Source: Allorhizobium sonneratiae (GTDB lineage Bacteria > Pseudomonadota > Alphaproteobacteria > Rhizobiales > Rhizobiaceae). From it: a DNA stretch of 64,000 bases. Location of the stretch: NCBI RefSeq assembly GCF_023700755.1, contig NZ_JAMKOJ010000006.1, positions 1 through 64,000 of the forward strand, in the 5' to 3' direction. A program made the position numbers and the translations under genes. Numbering within the stretch: the stretch's first letter is position 1; each line of letters starts with the position of its first letter. The notes below the pieces were generated by a model. That model ran no database searches. It was not told the origin of the DNA and saw only the letters and a program-made list of their open reading frames with translations. Shown one piece after another: positions 56,700 to 64,000 of this stretch.

Positions 56700-57635
56700 T
56701 CAAGACGAGGATGCGTCAAAATCTTCGCGCCTTGGTATCAGGCGGCGAAAGGCGATCTGCACGGCGCGATTGACGGCAACCGGCAGGACGGACATGTGGT
56801 TTTCTCCGGCAAATTCTTCAAACACCACCCGGTCTTTCAGCGCCATGACGCCATTCAGCCGCTCTGCCATGTCGCGGGCCATGCCGACGGTGCGGATCTT
56901 GCGGGCATTTTCCAGCCGTTTTTCCTCCTCCGCTGTCCCCTTATGAAAGGGGGCGATGCGGTCGCCTTCATATTCTCCGGCAGACAGATGCAGTTCGATG
57001 GGTGAGGTGACGCCGCGTGCCAGAAAACGCTGTTCCTCATCGAGGATTTCGGCATTTTCCCAATAGATCGCCGGGCTTGCCGAAACATAGCGCTGGAACC
57101 GCTCCGGTCCGGCAAACAAAGCATGCAGCGTGAACAGCCCGCCGAAGGAATGGCCGAACAAGGTCTGGCGTGCGGGATCGATGCGGACGAGACCGGCAAG
57201 CCAGGGCTTTAGCTGCGCTTCGATAAAATCCAGAAATTCATTGGCGCCACCGGTCATCACCTCCGGCCCCCCGGCAAAAAACGGCGGATGTGCCCTCACC
57301 GGCGGCGGGCTCAAATCCCAGGAGCGGCGGAAGGGGTCATAGGGCTCGTCGGTCGGATAGCCGATGGCCACCACCACGCCATCCTCGACATCGGTGCCTT
57401 GGGGATAGCTCGCCTGCACCTGCATCGCATCAACCGCTGTCAAAAAACAGGCATTGCCATCGGTGAGATAGAGCACCGGCCAGCCGGTTTCCGGCGCGGC
57501 CTTTCTCGGCAAATGGACAAAAATGCGATAGATCCGGCTCTCCGCACCGTCGTGAAGATCATGATAAAAGCAATCGGCCTTGATGAAAGGGTGAAGCTGG
57601 TCGTCATTTTTGCCGTCCATATTCCGGTTTCCCAT
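56700..57635 (-). CDS. Siderophore esterase-like hydrolase (Fes/IroE type)
   Basis: A 311-residue alpha/beta hydrolase of the esterase-D/IroE type. The nucleophile is Ser163 in GHSFGG, and the late GENHMSV histidine completes the triad. No signal peptide is seen. An ATG at 57635 and one five codons later (57620) are both possible. It is divergent from a TonB-dependent siderophore receptor, and an iron box lies between them. It probably cleaves ester bonds in the imported ferric siderophore to release iron. This would suit a cyclic ester siderophore such as vicibactin. Confidence 0.82.
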   Translation of the reverse strand: MGNRNMDGKNDDQLHPFIKADCFYHDLHDGAESRIYRIFVHLPRKAAPETGWPVLYLTDGNACFLTAVDAMQVQASYPQGTDVEDGVVVAIGYPTDEPYDPFRRSWDLSPPPVRAHPPFFAGGPEVMTGGANEFLDFIEAQLKPWLAGLVRIDPARQTLFGHSFGGLFTLHALFAGPERFQRYVSASPAIYWENAEILDEEQRFLARGVTSPIELHLSAGEYEGDRIAPFHKGTAEEEKRLENARKIRTVGMARDMAERLNGVMALKDRVVFEEFAGENHMSVLPVAVNRAVQIAFRRLIPRREDFDASSS

Positions 57636-57708
57636 ACGCGATGTCCACTGATCGAATGCTTATGAACCGGGCACTGCGGCTCTGGCAATGGCTGCACACA
57701 ATAAATAT

Positions 57709-57723
57709 TGAGAAAAATACTCA
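57709..57723. promoter_or_regulatory. RirA-type iron-responsive (IRO) box
   Basis: TGA-GAAAAATAC-TCA matches the IRO motif TGA-N9-TCA exactly, with one more pairing base on each side of the spacer. It lies midway between the divergent esterase and receptor genes, about 75 bases from each start. RirA represses iron-uptake genes in iron-replete rhizobia. The motif is short, so position carries much of the weight. Confidence 0.65.
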
Positions 57724-57798
57724 TGTATTGTTGACGAAGATGAGTTTTGGAGTCTAGTTTTCGCCATCTTTTAAACATCAGGGGTGGCTTGGCCAGAC

Positions 57799-59991
57799 AT
57801 GAAGACGGGACCTAAAAACCGGCAAGCGCGATTTGAGCACGCAAAATCAGGTTTCATTTACGCAAGCACGGCGCTTGCCGTGATTTTATCCATGGGCGTA
57901 TCGGCCCGCGCTGACGAGACAAAAACGGCGGCAAACGGCAACGGATCGGCAACGGAACTGACCACCATCGAGGTCAATTCCAAGGCCTCCGGCACAGCCA
58001 GCGCCGACAACACGAAAATCACCGCCAAGGATGCCTCCAGCGCCACGAAAACCGACACGCCGCTGATCAAGACCGCCCGTTCTGTTTCCGTCATCACCAA
58101 GAAAGAACTCGAAGAGCGTGGTGCGCAGGACATTATCGAAGCCGTGCGCTATACAGCGGGCGTGCAGACTGGGCCCTATGGTTTCGATCCCCGTTTCGAC
58201 CAGATCATCATCCGCGGCAATGACATCACCACCACCGGCGATTATCGCGACGGTTTGTGGCAGCCCTATATGAATTACGGCACCTTCCGCACCGATCCTT
58301 ACGCGCTTGATCGGGTCGAAGTGGTCAAGGGGCCGGTTTCGGTGCTTTACGGCGCGGGCGATCCGGGCGGCATCATCAACAAGACCTCGAAACTGCCGAC
58401 GGAAGAAAGCATTCACGAGGTCGGTTTCCTCTGGGGCACCACCAATCGCCGTCAGACCATGTTCGATTTCGGTGGACCGATCAGCAAGGACAATGACAAT
58501 GTGCTCTACCGGCTGGTTGGCGTGTTCCGCAAAGGCGACACCAATTTCGATATTGCCGATGACCGCTATCTGATCCAGCCCGCCATCACCATCAAGCGGG
58601 ATGAGACAACCAAGCTCACCCTGTTTGCCAATGCCCAGTATGACGAGACCGACGCCAATGTCGGCGCGCTGACCGGCCCGGATGGCAATGTCTACGATCT
58701 GCGCGACAGTGATCCGCGTTATGATTATCAGAAAATCCGCCAGCAGCAGATCGGCTACAAGTTCGAACATGAATTCGATGGCGGCCTGACCTTCCGCCAG
58801 ACGCTGCGCTATTCGCATATGGATCTGCGCTCGCGCTATCTCCAAACCGATTCCTGGACCGGCGATATTGCCAACCGCCACGCCTATTCGATCCGCGATG
58901 CCATGAGCGTGTTCCAGATCGATAACCAGCTGGAGGCGAAATTCGACACCGGCCCGGCTTCTCATACGGCGCTGTTCGGTGTCGATTACACCAATGTCAT
59001 ATCCTCATTCGGCTATGGTGCCGATTACTCAACCGATTATACGCTCAACCTGAATGATCCCGTCTACGGTGTTACTGGCACGACGCCGCCCTATAATTAC
59101 AGCACCACAGACAACAATCTGCATGAGCTTGGCGTCTACGGTCTCGATCAGGTGGAATGGGGCCGGTGGAATCTGAGCTTTGGCGGACGCGAAACCTGGG
59201 TCAACCAGAAGAGCAGCACCACGCTGGTCTCCGATGGCACCACCACCAATGACGATCTCAGCAAGCACGCCTTTTCCAGCCAGGTCGGCCTGCTCTATCT
59301 CTTCGACAACGGCATTGCGCCGTTTGTCAGCTATGCGACCTCGTTCCAGCCGGTCACCAACCGTTCGGCTTCGGGTGCCATTCTCGACCCCTCCAAGGGA
59401 ACCCAATATGAGGCAGGCATAAAATATCAGCCGCCCGGCACCAGCATTCTGTTGACCGCCACCGCCTATCATCTGGTCGAGAGCAACAAGCCGGTTCTGG
59501 TCGACCCGCTGACGCTGGTTTACGACTCGCTCGGCGAGGTGACCAACAAGGGCATCGAACTGGAAGCAAAAGCCACGATTGCCGACGGTCTCGATGTGAT
59601 TGCCAGCTATACCTATAATCATTCGGAAATCACCGGCGGCGACAATGTCGGCAACCAGCCGGCCGTGACCCCGGCACAAATGGCCAGCCTCTGGACAAAT
59701 TACACCTTCCAGGAAGGCAGCGTCGCCCATGGCCTGAGCATTGGCGGCGGGCTGCGCTTCAGCGGCTCGAACTTCACCGACACCGACAACACCGCGAAAA
59801 ACCCGTCCAGCTTCTATGTCGATGCCGGAATTTCCTATGATTTCGGCGCCATCAACCAGAAATACAAGGGCCTGACCGCCGCCTTTGACGTGCGCAACAT
59901 CGCCAACCGCAGAAACACCATCTGCAACAGCGGCTATTGCTACCTCGGCCAAGGGCGCAACATGACAGCATCACTCAAATATCGCTGGTAA
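57799..59991 (+). CDS. TonB-dependent ferric-siderophore receptor (FhuA-like)
   Basis: A 730-residue outer-membrane receptor. The signal peptide runs to about residue 38 (ending SARA). A TonB-box-like TTIEVNS follows near residue 55, then a plug domain with SVSVITKKELEERGAQDIIE, and a beta-barrel ending in KYRW, an aromatic C-terminus as usual. It has the ferrichrome/hydroxamate-type (FhuA-like) style. The ATG at 57799 is favoured over a GTG at 57784. The iron box upstream and the hydroxamate biosynthesis genes nearby support import of the cell's own trihydroxamate siderophore. A terminator follows. Confidence 0.9.
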   Translation: MKTGPKNRQARFEHAKSGFIYASTALAVILSMGVSARADETKTAANGNGSATELTTIEVNSKASGTASADNTKITAKDASSATKTDTPLIKTARSVSVITKKELEERGAQDIIEAVRYTAGVQTGPYGFDPRFDQIIIRGNDITTTGDYRDGLWQPYMNYGTFRTDPYALDRVEVVKGPVSVLYGAGDPGGIINKTSKLPTEESIHEVGFLWGTTNRRQTMFDFGGPISKDNDNVLYRLVGVFRKGDTNFDIADDRYLIQPAITIKRDETTKLTLFANAQYDETDANVGALTGPDGNVYDLRDSDPRYDYQKIRQQQIGYKFEHEFDGGLTFRQTLRYSHMDLRSRYLQTDSWTGDIANRHAYSIRDAMSVFQIDNQLEAKFDTGPASHTALFGVDYTNVISSFGYGADYSTDYTLNLNDPVYGVTGTTPPYNYSTTDNNLHELGVYGLDQVEWGRWNLSFGGRETWVNQKSSTTLVSDGTTTNDDLSKHAFSSQVGLLYLFDNGIAPFVSYATSFQPVTNRSASGAILDPSKGTQYEAGIKYQPPGTSILLTATAYHLVESNKPVLVDPLTLVYDSLGEVTNKGIELEAKATIADGLDVIASYTYNHSEITGGDNVGNQPAVTPAQMASLWTNYTFQEGSVAHGLSIGGGLRFSGSNFTDTDNTAKNPSSFYVDAGISYDFGAINQKYKGLTAAFDVRNIANRRNTICNSGYCYLGQGRNMTASLKYRW

Positions 59992-60005
59992 AAACCAGCG
60001 GGCAA

Positions 60006-60043
60006 AAAGCCCCGGAAACCGGAAGGTTTTCGGGGCTTTCCCG
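60006..60043 (+). terminator. Terminator of the siderophore receptor gene
   Basis: AAAGCCCCG (60006-60014) with inner AAACC (60016-60020) pairs with GGTTT (60025-60029) and CGGGGCTTT (60031-60039) around a GGAA loop, flanked by A-rich and T-rich tracts, so it can also end the minus-strand transcript of the facing gene. Confidence 0.8.
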
Positions 60044-60135
60044 TACAGCTTCGTGCGTTTTATTACACTACGATGTGTAGATTTTGTTTTGCATCGGATT
60101 GTTGCAAGACCCGGTTCCCGCTGTCCGGTCCGAGC

Positions 60136-60597
60136 CTACAAGAGCTTGACGAAATACTGGCAGGGATAATCTTCGTCCCAAAGCGTGGTGAAAATTTCGG
60201 CCCGCAAAAACCCGTTTCTGTCGTAAAATGCCCGCGTCTCGGCAAAATGCGGCTCATCTTGGCCGCGCTCGGCGAGTGTCTTGACCGTCAGCAAGCGATA
60301 ACCCAAGGCCGCCGCAAATTGCTCCGCCTGTTTCAGAAGCAGTCTGCCGACGCCTTTTCCACGGGTGTTTTGCCGCGCTGCAATCAGGAAAACTTCCATG
60401 GCATGCGGCGGATGCGGTTTCAAAGATACGAAACCGACAAGGCCCGTTTCATCCCGACAGCCGAACATCGGCAGATCGTCTGCCTCCTGCGCACAGGCCT
60501 CAATCACCTCGGGAAGGGTGAACCAATCGGTCAACTCTCCCAGTATGTCGCGGCAAAGCGCGGCTTTATCCTGCCGGACGTCGACAATATCAAACAT
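60136..60597 (-). CDS. GNAT-family N-acetyltransferase
   Basis: A 153-residue GNAT protein with the acetyl-CoA loop RQNTRGKGVGRLLLKQAEQF at about residues 84-103 and a late FYDRNGFLRAE. The ATG at 60597 has a GAG-rich ribosome site; the earlier in-frame start is weaker. It follows the sigma-factor gene on the same strand by 45 bases. It might modify a siderophore precursor, but small GNATs are so varied that this rests on location only. It is too small to be a clear match to the N5-hydroxyornithine acylase of vicibactin synthesis. Confidence 0.75.
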   Translation of the reverse strand: MFDIVDVRQDKAALCRDILGELTDWFTLPEVIEACAQEADDLPMFGCRDETGLVGFVSLKPHPPHAMEVFLIAARQNTRGKGVGRLLLKQAEQFAAALGYRLLTVKTLAERGQDEPHFAETRAFYDRNGFLRAEIFTTLWDEDYPCQYFVKLL

Positions 60598-60642
60598 GAT
60601 CTCACTCTGAAACAAGAGAAACAGGCCCCGGGCCGGTACCAT

Positions 60643-61239
60643 TCAATTGCGCAGGATTTTCCGGCAAAGCGGCGCATCCGCGCGGCAGGGGCCGCGTTTT
60701 CCTGTCTGATCCGGGATATCCGACGACAAGGCGGCAAGGCAGCGCGAATGGGCATCGCGGATCAGACCGCAGACCAGCGCACAGGACACGCCAGCCTGAC
60801 GGGCCAGCACATTTTGCGGCACACCTTCAAAGTAATGTTTTTCATAAAAATTCCGCGTCCGCTCCGGCATGGCCTCCATGGCGCAGCGAAAGGCGCGGTA
60901 GCCCTGCTCCTCGCGCATATGATCCTCCGGGCTACCATAGCCGAAAGCGCAGCAGCCTGCCTCTTCGGCAACGAAGAGCGAACGTTCATAGCGTAAACGC
61001 CGCACCCGATCGGTCGCCAGATTGCGCACCATCCGCAGGATGTAAGGTGTAAGCTGGCCAATCTCATCAGAGAGCGGTTTGGCGGTCAGCGACAGCAGAA
61101 CCTCTTGCACCACATCCTCGGCCTCGGACTGGCTGCCGGTGATCCGCCGCGCCACAGCGATGAGTTTCGGATAGGCCTGAAGCGCAGCATGGAGCGGCTG
61201 GTTGACCGTCTCCCGGGAAGACACAGCGATCATGGACAT
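60643..61239 (-). CDS. ECF sigma factor, FecI/RpoI-like
   Basis: A 198-residue extracytoplasmic-function sigma factor. Region 2 contains SEAEDVVQEVLLSL and NLATDRVRR; region 4 contains ALVCGLIRDAHSR after VLARQAGVS. The ATG at 61239 follows GAGG. It lies downstream of the hydroxylase and NRPS genes and has an iron box before it. No FecR-like anti-sigma gene is near, which resembles RpoI of Rhizobium leguminosarum, an iron-controlled sigma factor for vicibactin genes. It probably transcribes the siderophore synthesis genes. Confidence 0.85.
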   Translation of the reverse strand: MSMIAVSSRETVNQPLHAALQAYPKLIAVARRITGSQSEAEDVVQEVLLSLTAKPLSDEIGQLTPYILRMVRNLATDRVRRLRYERSLFVAEEAGCCAFGYGSPEDHMREEQGYRAFRCAMEAMPERTRNFYEKHYFEGVPQNVLARQAGVSCALVCGLIRDAHSRCLAALSSDIPDQTGKRGPCRADAPLCRKILRN

Positions 61240-61251
61240 GCCTCATTACTC

Positions 61252-61276
61252 TTTTTAGGTGTGCACACCCTAAAAA
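61252..61276. promoter_or_regulatory. Palindrome in the sigma-factor leader
   Basis: TTTTTAGG-N9-CCTAAAAA, with an inner GTGCAC dyad, lies 12 bases before the sigma-factor ATG. It could be an operator or, as an RNA hairpin next to the ribosome site, control translation. Confidence 0.45.
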
Positions 61277-61279
61277 TCA

Positions 61280-61294
61280 TGATTATTAAAGTCA
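61280..61294. promoter_or_regulatory. RirA-type iron-responsive (IRO) box
   Basis: TGA-TTATTAAAG-TCA, exact TGA-N9-TCA, begins 41 bases upstream of the sigma-factor start in an AT-rich stretch. Second such site in the siderophore locus. The rest of the gap up to 61492 contains a small hairpin (CATGTT at 61384-61389 with AACATG at 61400-61405) after the hydroxylase gene. Confidence 0.6.
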
Positions 61295-61492
61295 AGATAA
61301 AAACCGTAAAATTCACGTCTCCAGAAACCGGATCACCATGTTTAATTTATTGATTTAGCTAGATTTAAACACAGGAACCCCGCCATGTTGCGTTAAGCTA
61401 ACATGCCAGGGTCTGATGTTGTCATCTGCTATTCAGTCACTATCGTGACAATACGACCACGAAAATCAATCTAAGATTGCATATCGTTTGCC

Positions 61493-62812
61493 TTATTCGG
61501 CAGCTTCTCCATAGGGTGTTGCAAAGCCCATCGCCGGAAGCGTTTCGTTCCAAAGGATGACCGGATCGAGCTGGTCGAGATCGAAAAAATTGCTTCCAAT
61601 AACCGCATTGGCAATGACGGCGCTGCGCCATGCCGCAAGGCTCAATTGCGGTTCGGCAATACCGTGGCTATGGCGTCCCGCATTGAGCAGGAAGATGCGG
61701 TTTTCGCACGGTCCGTCCCATTCCAGCGAGAAATCCTTCCTGAGAACCGGTTCCTGAAGCGAATTGAAGGCGATACGCTCTTTGAGCGGCGCCAGGAAAT
61801 CCGGCATGACATAGCGATAACCGGTCGCCAGCACGATCAGATCGGCATCGACGGTTTCACTGCTTCGGTCAAAGCCATTGCGCATGGTCAACTGAACGCT
61901 TGCGCCATTGCGCTCCAGCCCCACGACATCACGGAAAGGCCGCAAGGTCAGCGGATTGTCCGCGCCCGCCTCAGCCGCCACCCGCAATTCATAAAAGCGG
62001 CGATAGAGTTTTTTCAGCGTCGAGGCCGAGACCCCGTCACTCGCCAGCAATTGCCGTTTGGTGTGGAGAAGGCGCAGCTCTTCCGGCAGTTCGTGGAACC
62101 GGTCCATGTAACCGGGCGTGAACAGTTCATTGGTAAAGGGCGTCGCATCAAGCGGCTCGAAATTCGGACGGCGGCTGATCCATTCCACCTTGTCCACCGT
62201 GCCAAGATCAAGCAGCGCATCGACGATTTCCGCCCCGCTCTGGCCGCCACCAATCACCGCCACACGCCGCGCCTTGACCGATCCGAGGCGATGGGCCGCT
62301 TCACTGCTGTGAAAGGCAAGGCTCTTCGGCAGGGCCAGCGCCCAGTCCGGCACAGATGCCCCTTTGCCGACGCCAACGGAGAGATTGCGGGCGCAAGACC
62401 TGCCCTTGCTGGTCATCACGGAAAACAGACGATCTTTTGCTTCCACCGTCTCGACCCCGACACCGAAGCTGAGGGAGGAAAGGCCGCGGGCAACCCAACC
62501 GAGATAATCGGCGAACTCCCGCCGCGGCACCGCTTCATATTCAGCATTGATGAACTGATAGAAGCGCTTGTGGCGCACCAGATAGGCAATGAAGCTCCAG
62601 GGGCTGGTCGGATTGGTGGCGGTCACCAGATCTTTCAGGATCGAGGTCTGCATCTCAACGCCCGGCAACATCATGCCTGGATGCCAGTCGAAGGCGGGAC
62701 GGCGGTCGAAAAACCGCACCGAGACCGCCGGCACCGCATCGAATTGCGCAGCGAGGCTGAGATTGAACGGGCCGATACCGGCGCCGATGAGATCGAAAAC
62801 ATCGTCAGTCAT
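61493..62812 (-). CDS. L-ornithine/L-lysine N-hydroxylase (VbsO/IucD-like)
   Basis: A 439-residue flavin monooxygenase. The FAD-binding motif GAGIGPFN is near the N-terminus (10-17). Next come FDWHPGMMLPGVEMQTSILK and the ATNPTSPWSF stretch typical of IucD/PvdA enzymes. The NADPH motif VIGGGQSGAE is near residue 193, and ATGYRYVMP near 330. It N-hydroxylates the side-chain amine of ornithine or lysine, the first step toward a hydroxamate. It is 38 bases after an NRPS gene, with GGAGTGA as ribosome site. The locus layout suggests ornithine and a vicibactin-like product (VbsO role). Confidence 0.88.
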   Translation of the reverse strand: MTDDVFDLIGAGIGPFNLSLAAQFDAVPAVSVRFFDRRPAFDWHPGMMLPGVEMQTSILKDLVTATNPTSPWSFIAYLVRHKRFYQFINAEYEAVPRREFADYLGWVARGLSSLSFGVGVETVEAKDRLFSVMTSKGRSCARNLSVGVGKGASVPDWALALPKSLAFHSSEAAHRLGSVKARRVAVIGGGQSGAEIVDALLDLGTVDKVEWISRRPNFEPLDATPFTNELFTPGYMDRFHELPEELRLLHTKRQLLASDGVSASTLKKLYRRFYELRVAAEAGADNPLTLRPFRDVVGLERNGASVQLTMRNGFDRSSETVDADLIVLATGYRYVMPDFLAPLKERIAFNSLQEPVLRKDFSLEWDGPCENRIFLLNAGRHSHGIAEPQLSLAAWRSAVIANAVIGSNFFDLDQLDPVILWNETLPAMGFATPYGEAAE

Positions 62813-62850
62813 GAGATCACTCCGGAATATGTCCTGGAAAAGCGGTTGTT

Positions 62851-64000
62851 TCAGGCCTCGAAAGCCTGATCGAGCCGTCGGGCAAAGCGCTGGTGAAAGG
62901 GCGTCCTGCCGATAATGGTGAGGTGATTGGTGCCGGTAACCAGTTCCGGCGCCGTGGCGTTTGGCGAAAAGCGCCGCCAGTCGATGACATTCAGCGCCCG
63001 CGTCAGCGAATCCTCGGCGACAAAGGCATGGATGCGGTCTTGCGACGGCTGCAGCCGGTAAGTGCGGAAAATCATCGCATTGTCGATCAATATCCAGAAC
63101 GTATGCTCTTCAGAGCCGATATCGGGACCATCGGTCGGCAGCACCACCTTGTGCTTGATGATATGGGCGAGAAACTGCTCATAGACCTCCGCATCCATGG
63201 CCGAAAACAGTCTCTGCCAATCCTCGCGCATCGGCGTGGTTTTGAGCCAGTCCTGCACCGCTGCATGGGTTTGCTCCCGGACGCACGGGGCAAAGCGCGG
63301 CATCAGACCAAGGGTGAATTCCTCGTCCATATCGCAGACATCGACCATGCCGATCATTTTCAGATCGATATCATCGCCCAATTGCCGCGCCGCCTCATAG
63401 GCGAGCAGCCCGCCCCAGGACCAGCCGAGAAAGGCGCAAGGCCGTCCCTTTGCCTCACGCCGCACCGCCTCGGCATAACGGGCGGTGATGTCCTCGACAC
63501 GGGTGCTGAGCGTCTTGGTTTCCGTCAGCGAATAGCAGATGAAGCCGGTGGCCGGTTGATCCGGGCCAAGATAATCGACGAGCCGCATATATTCGCGGGT
63601 GCTGACCAGCAAGCCGGGAAAGCAATAGAGCAAGGGCCGCTCGCCGCTGCGGCGCAGATAGACCATGTCGAGCGTGCCTTCGTCGCGGCTCTTTTCCGTG
63701 GCCAGCGCCAGATCGCGCACCGTCGGATAGTTGAACATGTCGGCAATGGTCAAAGGCCAGTCGGGATGCCGGCTTTTCAGCTTCGAAACGATGCGCACCG
63801 CCGCCAGAGACTGGCCGCCGATCTCGAAGAAGTTTTCGGTCACGCCGATCTCGGCCAGATCGAGCACCTCGCACCAGACGGCGGCAATCGTCTTCTCCCG
63901 TGCCGTTTCCGGCGCAACCATCTCGCGCGCCATCACCGGAGCAGGCAGGGCGGCACGGTCGAGCTTGGCATTCGGCCCCATCGGCAGGCGCTCGAGCAGC
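62851..64000 (-). CDS. NRPS C-terminal end: adenylation tail, carrier and thioesterase (partial)
   Basis: The 5' part lies beyond the window. The visible 383 codons start at the end of an adenylation domain (LPMGPNAKLDR, whose lysine is the A10 catalytic residue). A carrier domain follows with the phosphopantetheine serine in FFEIGGQSLAAVRI, then a type I thioesterase with GWSWGG as nucleophile elbow and a late histidine near TGTNHLTIIG. The thioesterase can release or cyclise a trimer, as in vicibactin-type trilactones (VbsS role). It is co-directional with the hydroxylase. The number of upstream modules cannot be seen. Confidence 0.9.
   Translation of the reverse strand, partial: LLERLPMGPNAKLDRAALPAPVMAREMVAPETAREKTIAAVWCEVLDLAEIGVTENFFEIGGQSLAAVRIVSKLKSRHPDWPLTIADMFNYPTVRDLALATEKSRDEGTLDMVYLRRSGERPLLYCFPGLLVSTREYMRLVDYLGPDQPATGFICYSLTETKTLSTRVEDITARYAEAVRREAKGRPCAFLGWSWGGLLAYEAARQLGDDIDLKMIGMVDVCDMDEEFTLGLMPRFAPCVREQTHAAVQDWLKTTPMREDWQRLFSAMDAEVYEQFLAHIIKHKVVLPTDGPDIGSEEHTFWILIDNAMIFRTYRLQPSQDRIHAFVAEDSLTRALNVIDWRRFSPNATAPELVTGTNHLTIIGRTPFHQRFARRLDQAFEA

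Overview
The window looks like part of a Rhizobiaceae chromosome or chromid (Agrobacterium, Allorhizobium or Rhizobium-like). The evidence is high-GC coding sequence, many solute-binding-protein ABC operons, a hydroxamate-siderophore locus with RirA-type (TGA-N9-TCA) iron boxes, an FNR/FixK box before the bd oxidase genes, and palindromic intergenic repeats of the type seen in rhizobia. I found no rRNA, tRNA, transposase, phage gene or CRISPR array. No alignment or database search was possible; family names come from recognising motifs and sequence style.

Layout. 1-3.2 kb: a broken-looking AraC-type sensor fragment, an MhqD-like hydrolase and an MhqO-like ring-cleaving dioxygenase, divergent from a LysR regulator (quinone/aromatic detoxification type). 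3.3-10.2 kb: cydD-cydC-cydA-cydB-cydX, the cytochrome bd oxidase and its assembly exporter, with an FNR box upstream of cydA and a clear terminator after cydX. 10.3-16.7 kb: a DUF1989 protein, an omega-aminotransferase divergent from a PuuR-like regulator, and a tightly coupled pair of PLP enzymes (a group II decarboxylase and an unfamiliar class-V-like protein). Clusters of large palindromes lie between these genes. 16.9-22.2 kb: xdhC and a single-chain, eukaryote-like molybdenum hydroxylase. 22.6-32.1 kb: a GntR regulator, kdgD, a dipeptide-type ABC transporter, an SMP-30 lactonase and a uronate dehydrogenase, together forming an oxidative uronate pathway.

32.0-37.8 kb: a six-gene minus-strand operon of LacI regulator, binding protein, two permeases, ATPase and a GpdQ-like phosphodiesterase, with a LacI operator at its head. 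37.9-41.3 kb: a LigM-like tetrahydrofolate-dependent demethylase, a GntR regulator and a MetF-like reductase that share an identical operator palindrome. 41.2-44.5 kb: oxyR and katG, divergent. 45-49.2 kb: a GNAT acetyltransferase and a sugar ABC transporter without its own ATPase. 49.2-56.6 kb: a GntR regulator divergent from a dipeptide-type ABC transporter operon that ends in an amidase. 56.7-64 kb: a siderophore locus with esterase, TonB-dependent receptor, GNAT, FecI-like sigma factor, ornithine/lysine N-hydroxylase and the C-terminal end of an NRPS that runs off the window.

Most of the window is catabolic: regulator, importer and first enzymes are packed together, with ATGA-type overlaps between genes. 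Several polycistronic units have a strong hairpin between the highly needed first product and the next gene. The most interesting items are the coupled PLP-enzyme pair, the single-chain hydroxylase that lacks a glutamate normally diagnostic of xanthine dehydrogenase, the LigM-MetF-GntR one-carbon module, the phosphodiesterase-linked transporter, and the palindrome clusters.
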